A DNA stretch of 64,000 nt from Pristionchus mayeri (Eukaryota > Nematoda > Chromadorea > Rhabditida > Neodiplogasteridae). Both the position numbers and the translations under genes were made by a program. Below the pieces are notes generated by a model, which searched no databases, was not told the origin of the DNA, and saw nothing but the letters and a program-made list of their open reading frames with translations. Shown here one piece after another: positions 12,001 to 22,200 of the stretch. Positions within the stretch are counted from its first letter, which is position 1, and each line of letters opens with the position of its first letter. The DNA lies in NCBI GenBank assembly GCA_036245805.1, contig BTRK01000005.1:21242984-21306983 (forward strand), read 5' to 3'.

Positions 12001-12659
12001 ACAAAATATTCGCGTTTCAAACCTCTCGGGAAAATCGGTCTTGATCAGGGTTCCACCGCACATGTTTTGAGGTCGATTCTGCGACTAATTATTGATTTTC
12101 TGATTTTATTAGTATTTCATTTCTACTAGTCTCTTTTATGTCTATCAGTTTCAGGAATAATAATATAGGCCCTTTTTTAAGGGTGTTGGGTAACTTTAAT
12201 ATCAAAGAACACATACAAAATATGACGACCGAAGATCCTAAATTCCACTAAATACTCTAAATTGCACGGTTTTGTAATTCTCTTGAAACACTAGAAGTTG
12301 CATTGGTTAGTGTCCGGATGAGACTCTTCTTCTACAGGAAACGGTACAATGGACAAGGAAGTCAGAGAAATCCTCCATTCTCTATTCCAAGTTTGAGAAA
12401 TTCTATTCTTTCGTCGAAATGCTGGACGAACAGAAAAATTCGAGTAGATCACTCAGGGGAAATCGAACAGGATCAGTGAGAGGAACCAAAAGAGAAGCTA
12501 CTCCTATAGAGGTACGTTAAATGGAGGGAAGGGGGAGTGAGAAGAGTAGAGACTGTATTTTCAATAGTAGTACTGTAATATTATTGATTTCTTTAGCAGG
12601 AGGATACGAAAAAGAAGAAGAAGCCATCGGTGTACATCGTTGATTCTGATTCTGATTGA
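1..12659 (+). CDS. Integrator complex subunit 3 (INTS3), 3' part, 12 exons
   Basis: C-terminal 517 residues of an INTS3 homologue, a helical-repeat subunit of the Integrator complex (snRNA 3' processing, transcription termination) that also scaffolds the SOSS ssDNA complex. Exons by splice sites and continuous phase: 1-150, 216-482, 7352-7462, 7543-7641, 7687-7836, 7878-7983, 8052-8242, 8307-8375, 8417-8503, 8588-8677, 12338-12511, 12600-12659. Recognition rests on recalled human INTS3: VLFRKDSFNPIVYDSLEWE matches VMFRKDS..SLDWE, LLILLKRHEPNTSLVRAIMS matches LLLQLRREKPSEEMVKMVLS, HFTTSAIK matches QFTTSIL, and both proteins end in a DSD tail (here VDSDSD then stop). The first exon is Lys/Glu-rich, like the acidic linker before the C-terminal half. 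The N-terminal half must lie upstream of the window. The 482/483 donor is the least certain junction. Introns 483-7351 and 8678-12337 are packed with repeats; all others are 41-84 bp. Confidence 0.85.
509..1578. repeat. Foldback element, family A (copy 1)
   Basis: Long inverted repeat, arms about 509-987 and 1061-1578 with a roughly 70-bp loop. The termini read TATCACGCCTATCATGAGAG on the left and the complement on the right (…gagaggcgtgatat-like). Arms are diverged by many substitutions. There is no transposase reading frame. Lies in the large INTS3 intron. Same terminal sequence as elements at 11005-11204, 20106-23434 and 28446-29500. Confidence 0.8.
2448..2515 (+). repeat. tRNA-like Pol III module (A and B box), degenerate
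   Basis: Contains TGGTGTAGTGG at 2450-2460, a perfect tRNA A-box match, and GGTTCGTTCCC at 2499-2509, a B-box with two mismatches, at tRNA-like spacing. I cannot fold a convincing acceptor stem, so a tRNA pseudogene or SINE head is more likely than a functional tRNA. Unlike the other modules it occurs once, not in both arms. Confidence 0.5.
2767..3087. repeat. Short palindromic MITE, TIR GTTAGTTCTCAGG
   Basis: 321-bp element with perfect 13-bp ends GTTAGTTCTCAGG / CCTGAGAACTAAC. The whole element is palindromic: the block AATTCCCGCAATTTCCGTAT in the left arm returns inverted in the right arm. No coding capacity. Nested inside the 1893-3650 element. Confidence 0.8.
4135..4781. repeat. Inverted-repeat MITE, TIR ATCTAGATTAGGGCGGCGA
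   Basis: 647-bp element bounded by ATCTAGATTAGGGCGGCG and its complement CGCCGCCCTAATCTAGAT. GGGTCA/CGGGTGAG-type motifs (ACCCGCAC, TGCGGGT) recur throughout both halves. No clear target duplication beyond the palindromic end. Confidence 0.75.
4819..5995 (-). mobile_element. 5'-truncated non-LTR retrotransposon, reverse transcriptase 3' half
   Basis: One open frame on the minus strand (codons readable from about 5990; first Met at 5721; stop at 4819) encodes RT motifs in order: VAFIDFSRAFDSI (motif A with catalytic Asp), SGVPQGSVLGPLLF (motif B), CILYADDVKLW (motif C, YADD). It then continues through thumb/connection-like sequence with VRPILEYCSELWSP and RVQRKFTKFV, as in Jockey/CR1-type LINEs. 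The frame is intact to its stop, but the 5' RT fingers, endonuclease and ORF1 are missing, typical of 5' truncation on insertion. It lies antisense in the INTS3 long intron. No poly-A or obvious target duplication was identified next to 4819. Confidence 0.85.
6209..6651. mobile_element. hAT-like MITE with exact 8-bp target duplication
   Basis: 443-bp element with inverted ends GGGGATAAGACATTTCGG / CCGAAATGTCTTATCCCC. It is flanked by the direct repeat CTTCAAAC at 6201-6208 and 6652-6659, an exact 8-bp duplication as made by hAT-superfamily transposases. The interior consists of repeated short palindromes of the form TTTC-N-GAAA spaced 10-20 bp apart. Non-autonomous. Related copies at 18828-19095 and 50028-50300. 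Confidence 0.8.
6728..6898 (+). mobile_element. Non-autonomous Helitron, 171 bp
   Basis: Begins TCTATACCTATATATAAAGC (Helitron 5' TC end), carries a GC-rich hairpin CCCCCGCCGAAGGCGGGGG shortly before the end, and terminates GGACTAG (CTAG 3' end). Host bases are A on the left and T on the right, the expected A|T insertion site, with no target duplication. Contains GCGAAAC repeats. No Rep/helicase coding. Confidence 0.75.
8678..12337. repeat. Repeat-filled 3.66-kb intron of INTS3
   Basis: The intron starts with gtacgtattg followed by a G tract and ends in cttctacag. It holds a foldback element (9838-10855), a solo family-A end (11005-11204), a weak tRNA-like module (about 11345-11425, minus) and a dispersed repeat (about 11850-12135) whose relative lies at about 37105-37465. 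It ends near 12176-12205 with AAGGGTGTTGGGTAACTTTA, the end of a TTAA-type MITE. 8880-9650 has a block similar to the family-A-linked sequence near 20195 (GAATCCGATTC). No coding signal. Confidence 0.65.
9838..10855. repeat. Foldback element of about 1.0 kb
   Basis: Arms 9838-10175 and 10530-10855 are near-perfect inverted copies (for example GTGCACCCCAATGGTGAGGT on the left and its complement on the right). The termini read ATATGAGAGACTATCTGAGA. Central 10176-10529 is unpaired. No transposase frame. Confidence 0.8.
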
Positions 12660-13262
12660 GGAGGAACGCCACCCTCTATCTACTAATATATTGAGCCCCT
12701 GATCTTGTCGTGTTTCCGTCTCAGAAATTCGGGTAGTTTCTCCCATCTCCAATCCCATACCAGTCAGTTATAACGAGTACTCATATACTTCATTAATATA
12801 TTCGGTGTGGTTATTACTTTAGTGAGTGTAGGTAAAGCCTTTTGATAATAATTTGCGTTGTACTTCATTCGTATCTCTTCTACTCAATCCTTGATGAAGC
12901 TATGTGTCACTCTTATCAAGTATCTTCTAAAATTAGAATGCAACATTAGACAGTAAACCTCATCTCAGTCATTCTCGCACCCAATTCATTGTTCATATTG
13001 TTTAAAGTATCTGACTTCTTTTCTTTCTCCCTCTATCTCATTCTCCACCTTACCGGTCAGTCTAAATATGTTTCTTAGATTTATCGATTTTGTAAATATA
13101 CACTAAGTTGTTGTGTATAAAGAACTAAACATTTTCTGGTAATTATTTATATTGTTCCTGAACTGTTCCTGCCAGTTTCCGTATTTGGAAATATGAACGA
13201 GTGAAGATCAGTGGGTATATTAAGGTTAGATAAAATGATTACAGTGTATGTTGGGCCTATAG
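12660..13262 (+). promoter_or_regulatory. INTS3-NEDD4 intergenic region
   Basis: 603 bp between the INTS3 stop and the ligase ATG, AT-rich, without open frames or recognisable repeats. It must contain the INTS3 3' UTR and the 5' flank of the ligase. CCTATAG directly before AGATGG at 13262 could be a splice (including trans-splice) acceptor, but this is not demonstrated. No canonical AATAAA was found close to the INTS3 stop. Confidence 0.4.
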
Positions 13263-16200
13263 ATGGATGCAGAAAATGCTCGAGATGAGGGCAAAGTTAT
13301 CCGTATTCAAGCGATCGCTGTAAAAGATATAACTAAGCAGGAATTCATTTTCAAAGGAGCTTGTAATCCATTTATACGGTTAGTGAGCTATACAGTAAAT
13401 TGGAATATGATAGATGATCGAGGATTCGGTTGCTGAATGATAATGGAAACGTCGATAAAGAGCATTTTCTTCCTACGAGGAAAAGAGTAAGATATTTAGC
13501 ATTGGAGTGATAAGATAAATTATTTATTGCAGACTCGGAATCCGGAATGGAGATCTTTAGAATGGAAATGGGTAGTCAGTGGGAACGAGTTGCTGGTATT
13601 GACTATCTTTGATGAGCATAAGATCGTGAGTAAATATCTACTCCATTGTACTAATTAATTTTATGGTTAACTTTGAGAGACGGGATCGGGAATTGGGATC
13701 AGTGTCAGTAAATGTAGGTGAAGTTATATCGAATGGAGTGGGAAAAATCGTGCGCCTACCGATTGATTCAATGTGAGATTTCTTCAAAACCAATTTTTAT
13801 TTATTCTGATCGACTAGATCGTAATTTCATCTTCATTTCATACATCATTGATTACATTTTTATCTCATCCGATCGGTCGTTTAATTTTAGGTCAGGATCT
13901 TCCATAATCATATCTTTCGGTTTTCATAATACCGTAGAAATGATGGAAAACAATGAAGGAAATCTCCCAGATGGTCAGTGTTCTCTCGTAATACTTATTA
14001 TTAAGTAATTAATTTGATATCATATTATTTTAATAATTTATTATTTTTAAATATTTATCTTATTTTGGAATTTTTTGAGGATGGGAATCGAGGAGAGACA
14101 CGAATGGTCGTCTCTACTTCGTAGGTCGGTTGTTGTCCCTCGTTTTAATTTCTTCTATACTGCCATACTATATTTTTGATGTGTTGTCTTCAATAGACCA
14201 CGTGACTCGAAGGACCCAATGGGGTCGACCAGATGAAGATAGTAGAAGAAATGGAAGAGATGATAATGCAAGGAGGTGCGGGGTGGAAGGGGAAGGGGAA
14301 GATTGAGAATACTGACGACAGAGAGTACTACGAAGAACGAGCGAGAGTAGTGGAGAATACAGTGGAGAGGAATGAAGTGAACGAAGAAGTGGATGTGAGG
14401 GGAGAGTGGGAGTAGAGGAGAGGAGAGAGGCATTTGTAGGAGATCGATCAAGGGATGAGTCGTCTCTTCGAGGGAGATGGAGGGACGAGGGGGGCGGAAG
14501 ACGACCTTCCTGGGGGATGGGAGATGCAAGTATGTCAAGTCACACTTATTTTCAACCTATTTATTTCATTAATCATTTCATATATTTTAGGTGGCACCTA
14601 ATGGAAGAAATTTTTTCATTAATCATAATGATAAGAAAACGACGTGGGATGATCCTAGATTGATGATTGGAGGATCGGAGAATAGAGTCCTTCCCGAAGG
14701 ATGGGAGCAACGATTGAGCAGTGACGGAAAGGCAAGAACATATTTACGCAAAAATTACGTTTTGCTTACTTTTTTGTTTTACGATTACTTTTTTTCGGTT
14801 TTCTTCGTTAATCATAAGATGAAAGTGACGACATGGGAAGATCCTCGTTTCTCGGATATTGAATACCAGAAGAGAGGATTCGATGTGCAGAATGGAACTT
14901 TCAAGAGAAAGGTGAGGAATATGAGAGAGTTCGAGGAATGTCGAATAACTTTAAGGGCTTAATTTGTGAAAGTAATATTGTTCGTGACAGGTAGACTACT
15001 TCCGCCATAAATTGCCTCGTTGTGTGTGGAATATGAAGTGCACTTTGACTCTCCATCGACAGACTATTCTAGAAGATTCATTCACTCAAGTTATGGCCAA
15101 AACCCCCAATGAGTTGAGGTGAGCTGTTTTGATAGTTATGAAGAGATGTTCATCATTTGGTGTAGATGTAAATTGTGGATCGAATTGGTGGGAGAGCGAG
15201 CCCTCGACTATGGAGGAGTGAGTAGAGAGTGGTGCTTCCTCCTATCCAAACAACTCTTCAATCCATACTATGGACTATTCGAGTACTCTTCATTGTGAGC
15301 TTCTAGCATGATCTTTATCTCTTCTCGATCCATTCAGTGACACGTACACTCTCTCTATCTCCGCCAACTCTGGATTGGCTAATCCTGAGCATCTGGAGTA
15401 TTTCCACTTCATAGGCAGAATCATCGGGATGGCTCTATATCATGGAAAATTACTCGATGGTGAGAGTGATGAGAAATAGATAGTACGTATATTCTTGTTC
15501 AATCCAGTGTTCTTCATTCGTCCAATCTACAAACAGATCTTGGGGCAGAAAATATCTATCGAAGGTATGTATTATTAGGGTGTCCCATAAGTTCTTACAT
15601 TTTTTTTTCTGAGGAACGTAAAATCGGCCGTATTCATTGTACTTCCCAAATGTTAATATTATTTAATAGAGCAATCATTACACAATCCCACTATCCATTG
15701 AATTAACATCAGCTGCTCACATCTCTGTTAAGCTAATTTTTATGTAACGGGTACTTTTTTGACCCATCGAAATTTATTTTTCCTACGAAGGAGCGCAAAG
15801 GTTTGGTGCCACTAACTAGTCTGAAAATATACGATCCTACAATCCTTTCCGTGTACTTAACTTATGACATTGATTTGTATTTTATGAGTGCTAGCGTTCA
15901 CTACTGCCCACACTCACACGGGACAGCTAGGTTCTTTCTCTGTGCGATCAAATCGAACCCTAATTTGGATATGCACTAAATGGAGATATTCAGTGGTACT
16001 CCAAATTACGCTGTGCAAATAAGATTTGAAGAGCTTAGAGGGAAATTTAATATCAATTATTTGTTTGATCATGAAATGTCATCGGCAAGGTGGAAAAAAA
16101 TGGTTCAGTTTTTTTAAAAGATTTTTTTGTTTTTTATTGTTGCATCAACATCAGTAGGCAGATTCCTTCCAGATTTAGAATTAATATTAAGCTATTCATG

Positions 16201-19200
16201 CACTACAAAACCTAGAAGAAATAAATAAGATTGCATTAAAAAGAAGCCGTAAAGAAAGAAAAACATGTTGAGGAAAAAGTGTCGATTTGCCACTACAGTA
16301 CCCTTTATATAAACGTTTCTTAAAAACATGTGGGAGCAGCTGCTACAAATTCCATGAATTGCGTGATTGTGTAATGGTTGTTCTATTCAATAGTATTAAT
16401 ATTTGGGATGTACAATTAATACGGCCGATTTAAAGTTCCTCTGAACAAAAAAAAGTGTAAGAACTTATGGGACACCCTATTACTTTGAATAAAATGAGAG
16501 CTTATCTATAAGAATAGTTTTTTTTTAAATTAATGGTACGAGGGAGTCGATGGGGGGGGGGGGGGGTGGGGGCATGACAACTGGGCAACGGCTCGCAATT
16601 CGCTTCAACCATCAGATAGAGCTTACAAGGGAGATGCGCGGATTCGAAATGGACTCTCGGAACGAGATATACATGGTTCGAAAGCTCATAAAATTCTAAG
16701 AACTTTAGCATCTTTGAAAAGTGCTGACGAGCCTCAGGGCAAGAAAAAAAATCGATAATTTCGTTCGCGAATTTTTCCCTCGACACATGAGCGCTTTCGC
16801 GCAATCTTCCCAACAAACAGCTATGGTGTAGTGGTGAATGGATTAGAACGAAGAGCGTGGGGTTGAGGGTTCGAATCCAGCTATGCTCATTTTGCTTTGC
16901 TCATTTTTCGGAAACTTTTTGAAGTCCTGACTGTCTTTTGAACTACAGCCTACACATTATTTTGATCTTCGGATGTACACAATGAATAACTGCAGTACAA
17001 GAGCGATGATATAAACTCATGCATACGCCGATGTATTTCTGATCGCGATAGTGTTATTCAATGTATGCATCCGAAGATTAAAATAATGTGTAGGCTGTAG
17101 TTCAAAAGACAGTCAGGACTTCAAAAAGTTTCCGAAAAATGAGCAAACAAGATGAGCATAGCCGGATTCGAACCCTCAACCCCACGCTCTTCGTTCTAAT
17201 CCATTCACCACTACACCACAGCTGTTTGCTGGAATGGTTGCGAATCCGCGCATCTCCCTTGTTAGAAAAAAGTTCATCTGTGCTATAATACCAATACCAA
17301 CCGATCGCTCTTGAGGTTTTATCTCTCCGGTGATTTTAAAATTTGTTCACGAATACATTTCCAGTCATTCTCATTCGATAGTGCTTGCTTGCTTTGCTTC
17401 GAATGATGTATCTTCCTAGACTCTAGAACCAGATTGAAGGGAGCTACGTCGATTTGCGCGTCGCTGTTGCCCAGTTGTCACCCTCCCATTCGATCATCCG
17501 ATTTGTGTCGTAGAAGGGAAGAGAGAGAGAGGCGAAGGAGAGAGCCTCGAGAGCGGGAGGAACAGCCGCTTATTTTGAATATGGCTGTAAATTCCAGATC
17601 TGGAATCGGTAGATCCTGGATTATACAACTCGCTGTGCTATTTGAGGTAAACCTGTTCGGAATACTTTTCAACGCCACCGGCGACACACGGGGGGGGGGG
17701 GATCCTTTTACACTAAAAGGAGTTATTGATTTTTTTCAATGGCATATTTGTCAGATTTTGGCAACGGATTTGAAATGAGCAGAACCCATGTGAATGAAAA
17801 TTCTGCTATGATTAACGCAATGTTTGGTATTGCAACAATGGTTACAACAATTGTAACGCTCCAAACACAATTTCACCACTTCTGGTAATCGCTATCCGCG
17901 TCGCCATTGCTGACACTCTAGGAGTCTTGTTGTTTAAAAAAATCAATAATAGTCAATAGCTGAGAATGAGTACGGTAGTTTATGAAAAATAATGCAGGGT
18001 AAAATGTGCGTTTCCACTATTGCCAAAAATCGATTTTTTTCAAGCATAGCGATTTGGGCAATTGGCATTTTACACTATCCGCAGTGCACGTATTTTTTTA
18101 TAAAAAATACAGTACTGTTAGAATAGAATGCGTAGCAAGTTGTTTTGCACTGGTGCACGTGGGAATCAGCAGAACGGAACGGAACGTTAAAATGATAATG
18201 TAGCTGTTTGTCGAGCTGTGCCTTGACCCCGCGTGAGGCACAGCACGAGAAACAGCTACAGTAAATTGTTGTAGCCAAATGTTTGTTGCAATGCCAAACA
18301 TTGCGTTATTCAGTGCGATATAAATTTCACGATCAGTTGACAGTTTGCTTGGCATTGCTTGGCTACATGGCAAACGCGTGCGGAAAAAAACCACAGCGTG
18401 AATGGCCGAGTAGCGGCTCCGACCACCACGCTCTCTGACTGTATGCGAACATTTAGCAATTGTATACTTTACCGGTATCCATTGTTCGCATAATCACTTG
18501 GAATTGAATTAGTTTGGGTGTAGTAGAAGGGGAGAATTGACTTGCTTCAATTGTCCATTTGAGGGACAAGGATGCATCCGATCTCGAATTGGTGTTTGCC
18601 GTGGAAGACGAAGGGAGATTCGGAGAGAAGGGAGAGACGATGGAACTGATTGAGAATGGAAGAGAGACTGAAGTGACGAATGGGAACAAAGAGAAGTACA
18701 TGGAGGCACTCATCGAATGGAAGTTCACCAAGAGAATCCAACCACAGCTAGGGGTACTACTCATCCATTCCTTTCACTCAATTTAGTCCTTAGTCTTTTC
18801 CCATTAATATTGACAGGGAATGCTCTGGTGATAAGACACGTCGGAAATTCAAACTCACATAGGACATTTCGGAAACATTACACTTAAAAATTCTAGTTTG
18901 AAAAAAGTTAATCTTCACTTTCTAGAAATATCCTTATTGTTATCAGATACTTCTGTTTCAATAACATTATATTTGAAAATGAAACCAAAAATGTTAATTA
19001 GGCGATAGTAGCTTGGAAAGCGCACTGCTTGAACTTTTTCCAAAACTTGCAAATTGCCCCTTTCCTGAGTTGGAATTTCCGAACTGTCTTATCACTATTG
19101 TTACTTGTAGAGGATGGTTGCGGGCATATTCGAAGTGGTTCCCTCTCATCTCTTGAGAGTATTCGATCCCGCCCAATTGGAACTACTCATGTGTGGACTA

Positions 19201-22200
19201 CAGGTATCAAATGGATGAGTCAGCACACCACGGAAGAGAATCTTATCATTTTTGGCACTGGCGAAAACATCACAATCTATGTAGTAGTGGATGAGAGAAA
19301 CCGCCGAGCGTCAGTAGAACTTTGATACGCATCTGCTCGACGAATATAAAAAAATAATTTGCTAAATGAATTGATTCCGATGGATGCGGCGGTTGGTGCA
19401 GACTAGGGGTGGCTATTATATATTTTATCTACGCACAAGGCGCAACGAGATACGAATATTATATTATGTGTGTCGTACAGAATAATTTGACTCCTCACAC
19501 TGAGGATTCAAAGTGATCGAATAGGGAGAGAGAAGGAAGTACAAAAAGAAGCGAGAGAGAAAATAAACGAAGATCTAGTCAACTGGTCTCATCTGTCTTC
19601 GTCTTATCAGTATATGAGGGGGGAACCGAGGAGGAGGCACTCGGGTAGACCAGGTAGACTCTGCTCCGAGAACCAGCATCCGTAGATCTCTAACGGGGGA
19701 GAAGTGGGGAGGGAGTAGAGATGTGTGCTTGGGGGCTGGGGGGGGGGGGGGTGAAAAGAGAATATGTGGGTATTCGGAGCAGACTCGCGATATCGCAATT
19801 CCCCTCGCATATTGTGAAATTTGAGAAAGGGAGGATTGCGATATCGCAATAGTGCCCCGAATAGCTACCCCTAGTACAGGCCTTCATCTTTTATGATATC
19901 TTTGCTTTTATTTACCTTTATTTTCGATTTTCTCCGGCCGGAAATCTATATTGTTACTAGTGATCGTAATTCGGGTCGCCGTCTCTTCATTTCCCACACT
20001 CCCTAGACTAGGGTCTAGGGCCTAGACCGGTTGAGTGGCGAGAGAGTGTGGGAAATGAAGAGACGGTGATCCGAATTACGAACTCTAATTGTTATGGTAA
20101 AAAGAGCGCATATCACGCCTCTCACGAGAGAACCGGGACAACCCTGGTACATTCCTAAACGTCGATTTTGCGTTTTTGGCAGCTGTAGGGGTAATCTATG
20201 ATTCTGAATCCGATTCCGGGTCGATTGGCTGCTTATCTCGATCTGCGACTGCATCAGCTTGCTGCAAAGAATGTTCAGATTTTGACATTGACACTTCAGA
20301 CCTTCGGAAAGTACCTTAAAAGTGCATAAATTAGGATGAAATTTGGCATACAGGCATCAGTTGCGATAAATTATGACTTCTCTGAGCCATTTTGAGGTAG
20401 GTCAAAATTTTAGTGCTGAGCAGTTTTTGTTGAATAACTGTATTATTTCGAAACATGAACATTCCATCGTCTAGAGAATTCAATTTTGTATCTCCATGAT
20501 TTTTGTTCAGATTTTTGCCATGTGGTCTTGTATGGTTTTGAACCCAAAAACAGCGAAATTACGCGTTAACGCCTTACGGCGCTGCGCGCAGAGTGTGTAA
20601 GACGTTACGCTCTAGAACCAGATGTCGAGGGTTCTAATCGGAATGAAATAATAATTCTTTATCATGCGATATTATGAGATGATATGAGTAACTGTTGAAA
20701 TCAAACATGTTTTGCCATCATTAGATTGTTATATACACTATATATTTCACTATGTTTATTCGTTCATTGTTAACCCGTGAAATATTTTGGGAGTATTTGC
20801 CGAAACTCTTCGTATGGAGAGCTCACAAGAAGCCTTAAATCATGTCAATATTTCAGAAATAGTATATTAGGACAACCAAAACATGTTTGCAATCATGAGG
20901 ATTCGAACCCTCGACATCTGCTTCTAGAGCGTAACGACTTACACACTGCGCGCAGCGCCGCAAGGCGTTTCACGCGCAATTTCGCAGTTTTTGAGTTCAA
21001 ACCCATACAAGACCAAATGGCAAAAATCTGCAAAAAAAAATCATGGATACGCAGAATTTAATTCTCTAAATGATGCATTTGGAATGTTTATGTTTCGAAC
21101 TAACAAAGGTATCCAACAAAAACTACTCAGCCTTCCCATTCTGACCTACCACAAAATAGCTCAGTGAATTTTCATATTTTCTCAGCCGATCAAGCTAGAC
21201 TCAAAATTCCTTTTGCGTTATACTAGACTACTCCAAACTGAGTTGGGGCACCATCGACATCGAATTCGGGTCGATTCTCCAAATGGCATTTTGATAGAAT
21301 TTTTCATTTTTTCCGAATTTTTTTCAGGTTACGGGAATTTCCGCCTATAATTTCCCGGACCAGGGTGCAGCACACTTACTGCCCCTTCATATCAAATTGT
21401 CACTTTGACGATTAGGTCTTTAACATGCCTCGAAAAATTGAGTTGAAGGTCATGTGGTCGCTGTCAATTCGGTTGGTTTCCAGTTCCAAAATTGTTTTCT
21501 CGTCTGGATGAACTCATATTGACTGAAATACTATTAGGTAGTGTAGTATTTACTCCTATGACTTCGGTGACTTCGTTTTATAAGATGCATACCTAGTCCA
21601 CTTTTCATGACTTTTCGTCTATTGATCAACTTTTCACAGCGAGCTTTGCCCCGAAATTTTCTTTTGCAGGAATTTCCGCCTATAATTTCCTGTACCACAT
21701 TGTAGCACACAAACATCCCGGTCATGATATACTGTCGTAGTTACAATTCGTGCTTTAACATATCGAAAAAAATTGACGACGAATAATCACATGACGAGTT
21801 ATCGCACAAATGAATGCCGTTCGCTTGGGAGTTAGCCTAGCAACCTGGGATTTGTTTTATTTTAACCAGTACACACCCGGTACCGTGTTACATTAGTTAC
21901 TGGGTTCTGTAATACTGAACGTGTACTGTATATTTAGTAAACCAATATTGGTTGGCTCATTATTTACCTAACAATATGTCATTGTTCGGAAATTTTGGAA
22001 TAATATTTGACCCAAGGAACTGCATCTGACCGATGGAACTGTATTACAGTTACTACTAAGGTTCCGTAGTATCGATTGGGTACGGTACTTTGTGTTTATC
22101 TGTTCATGACCTACCTCTCAATTTCTCATATCTGGACCATGACCCCCTGGTCGATGGGGGAGGTGACAAAACGTGAACCGACAAAACGTTAAAATTCGCA

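Larger units (their letters stand above)
16627..17265. repeat. Foldback element with tRNA-like modules in both arms
   Basis: Inverted arms: CAAGGGAGATGCGCGGATTCG at 16627 returns inverted at about 17245, and about 16805-16980 pairs almost perfectly with about 17060-17235. The left arm carries an extra unpaired segment (16650-16800). Each arm contains the same tRNA-like module facing the centre. In an intron of the HECT ligase. Confidence 0.8.

Noticed and set aside
16817..16887. Functional tRNA gene
   Set aside because: A and B boxes are perfect, but I could not fold a seven-base-pair acceptor stem or a clear anticodon loop.
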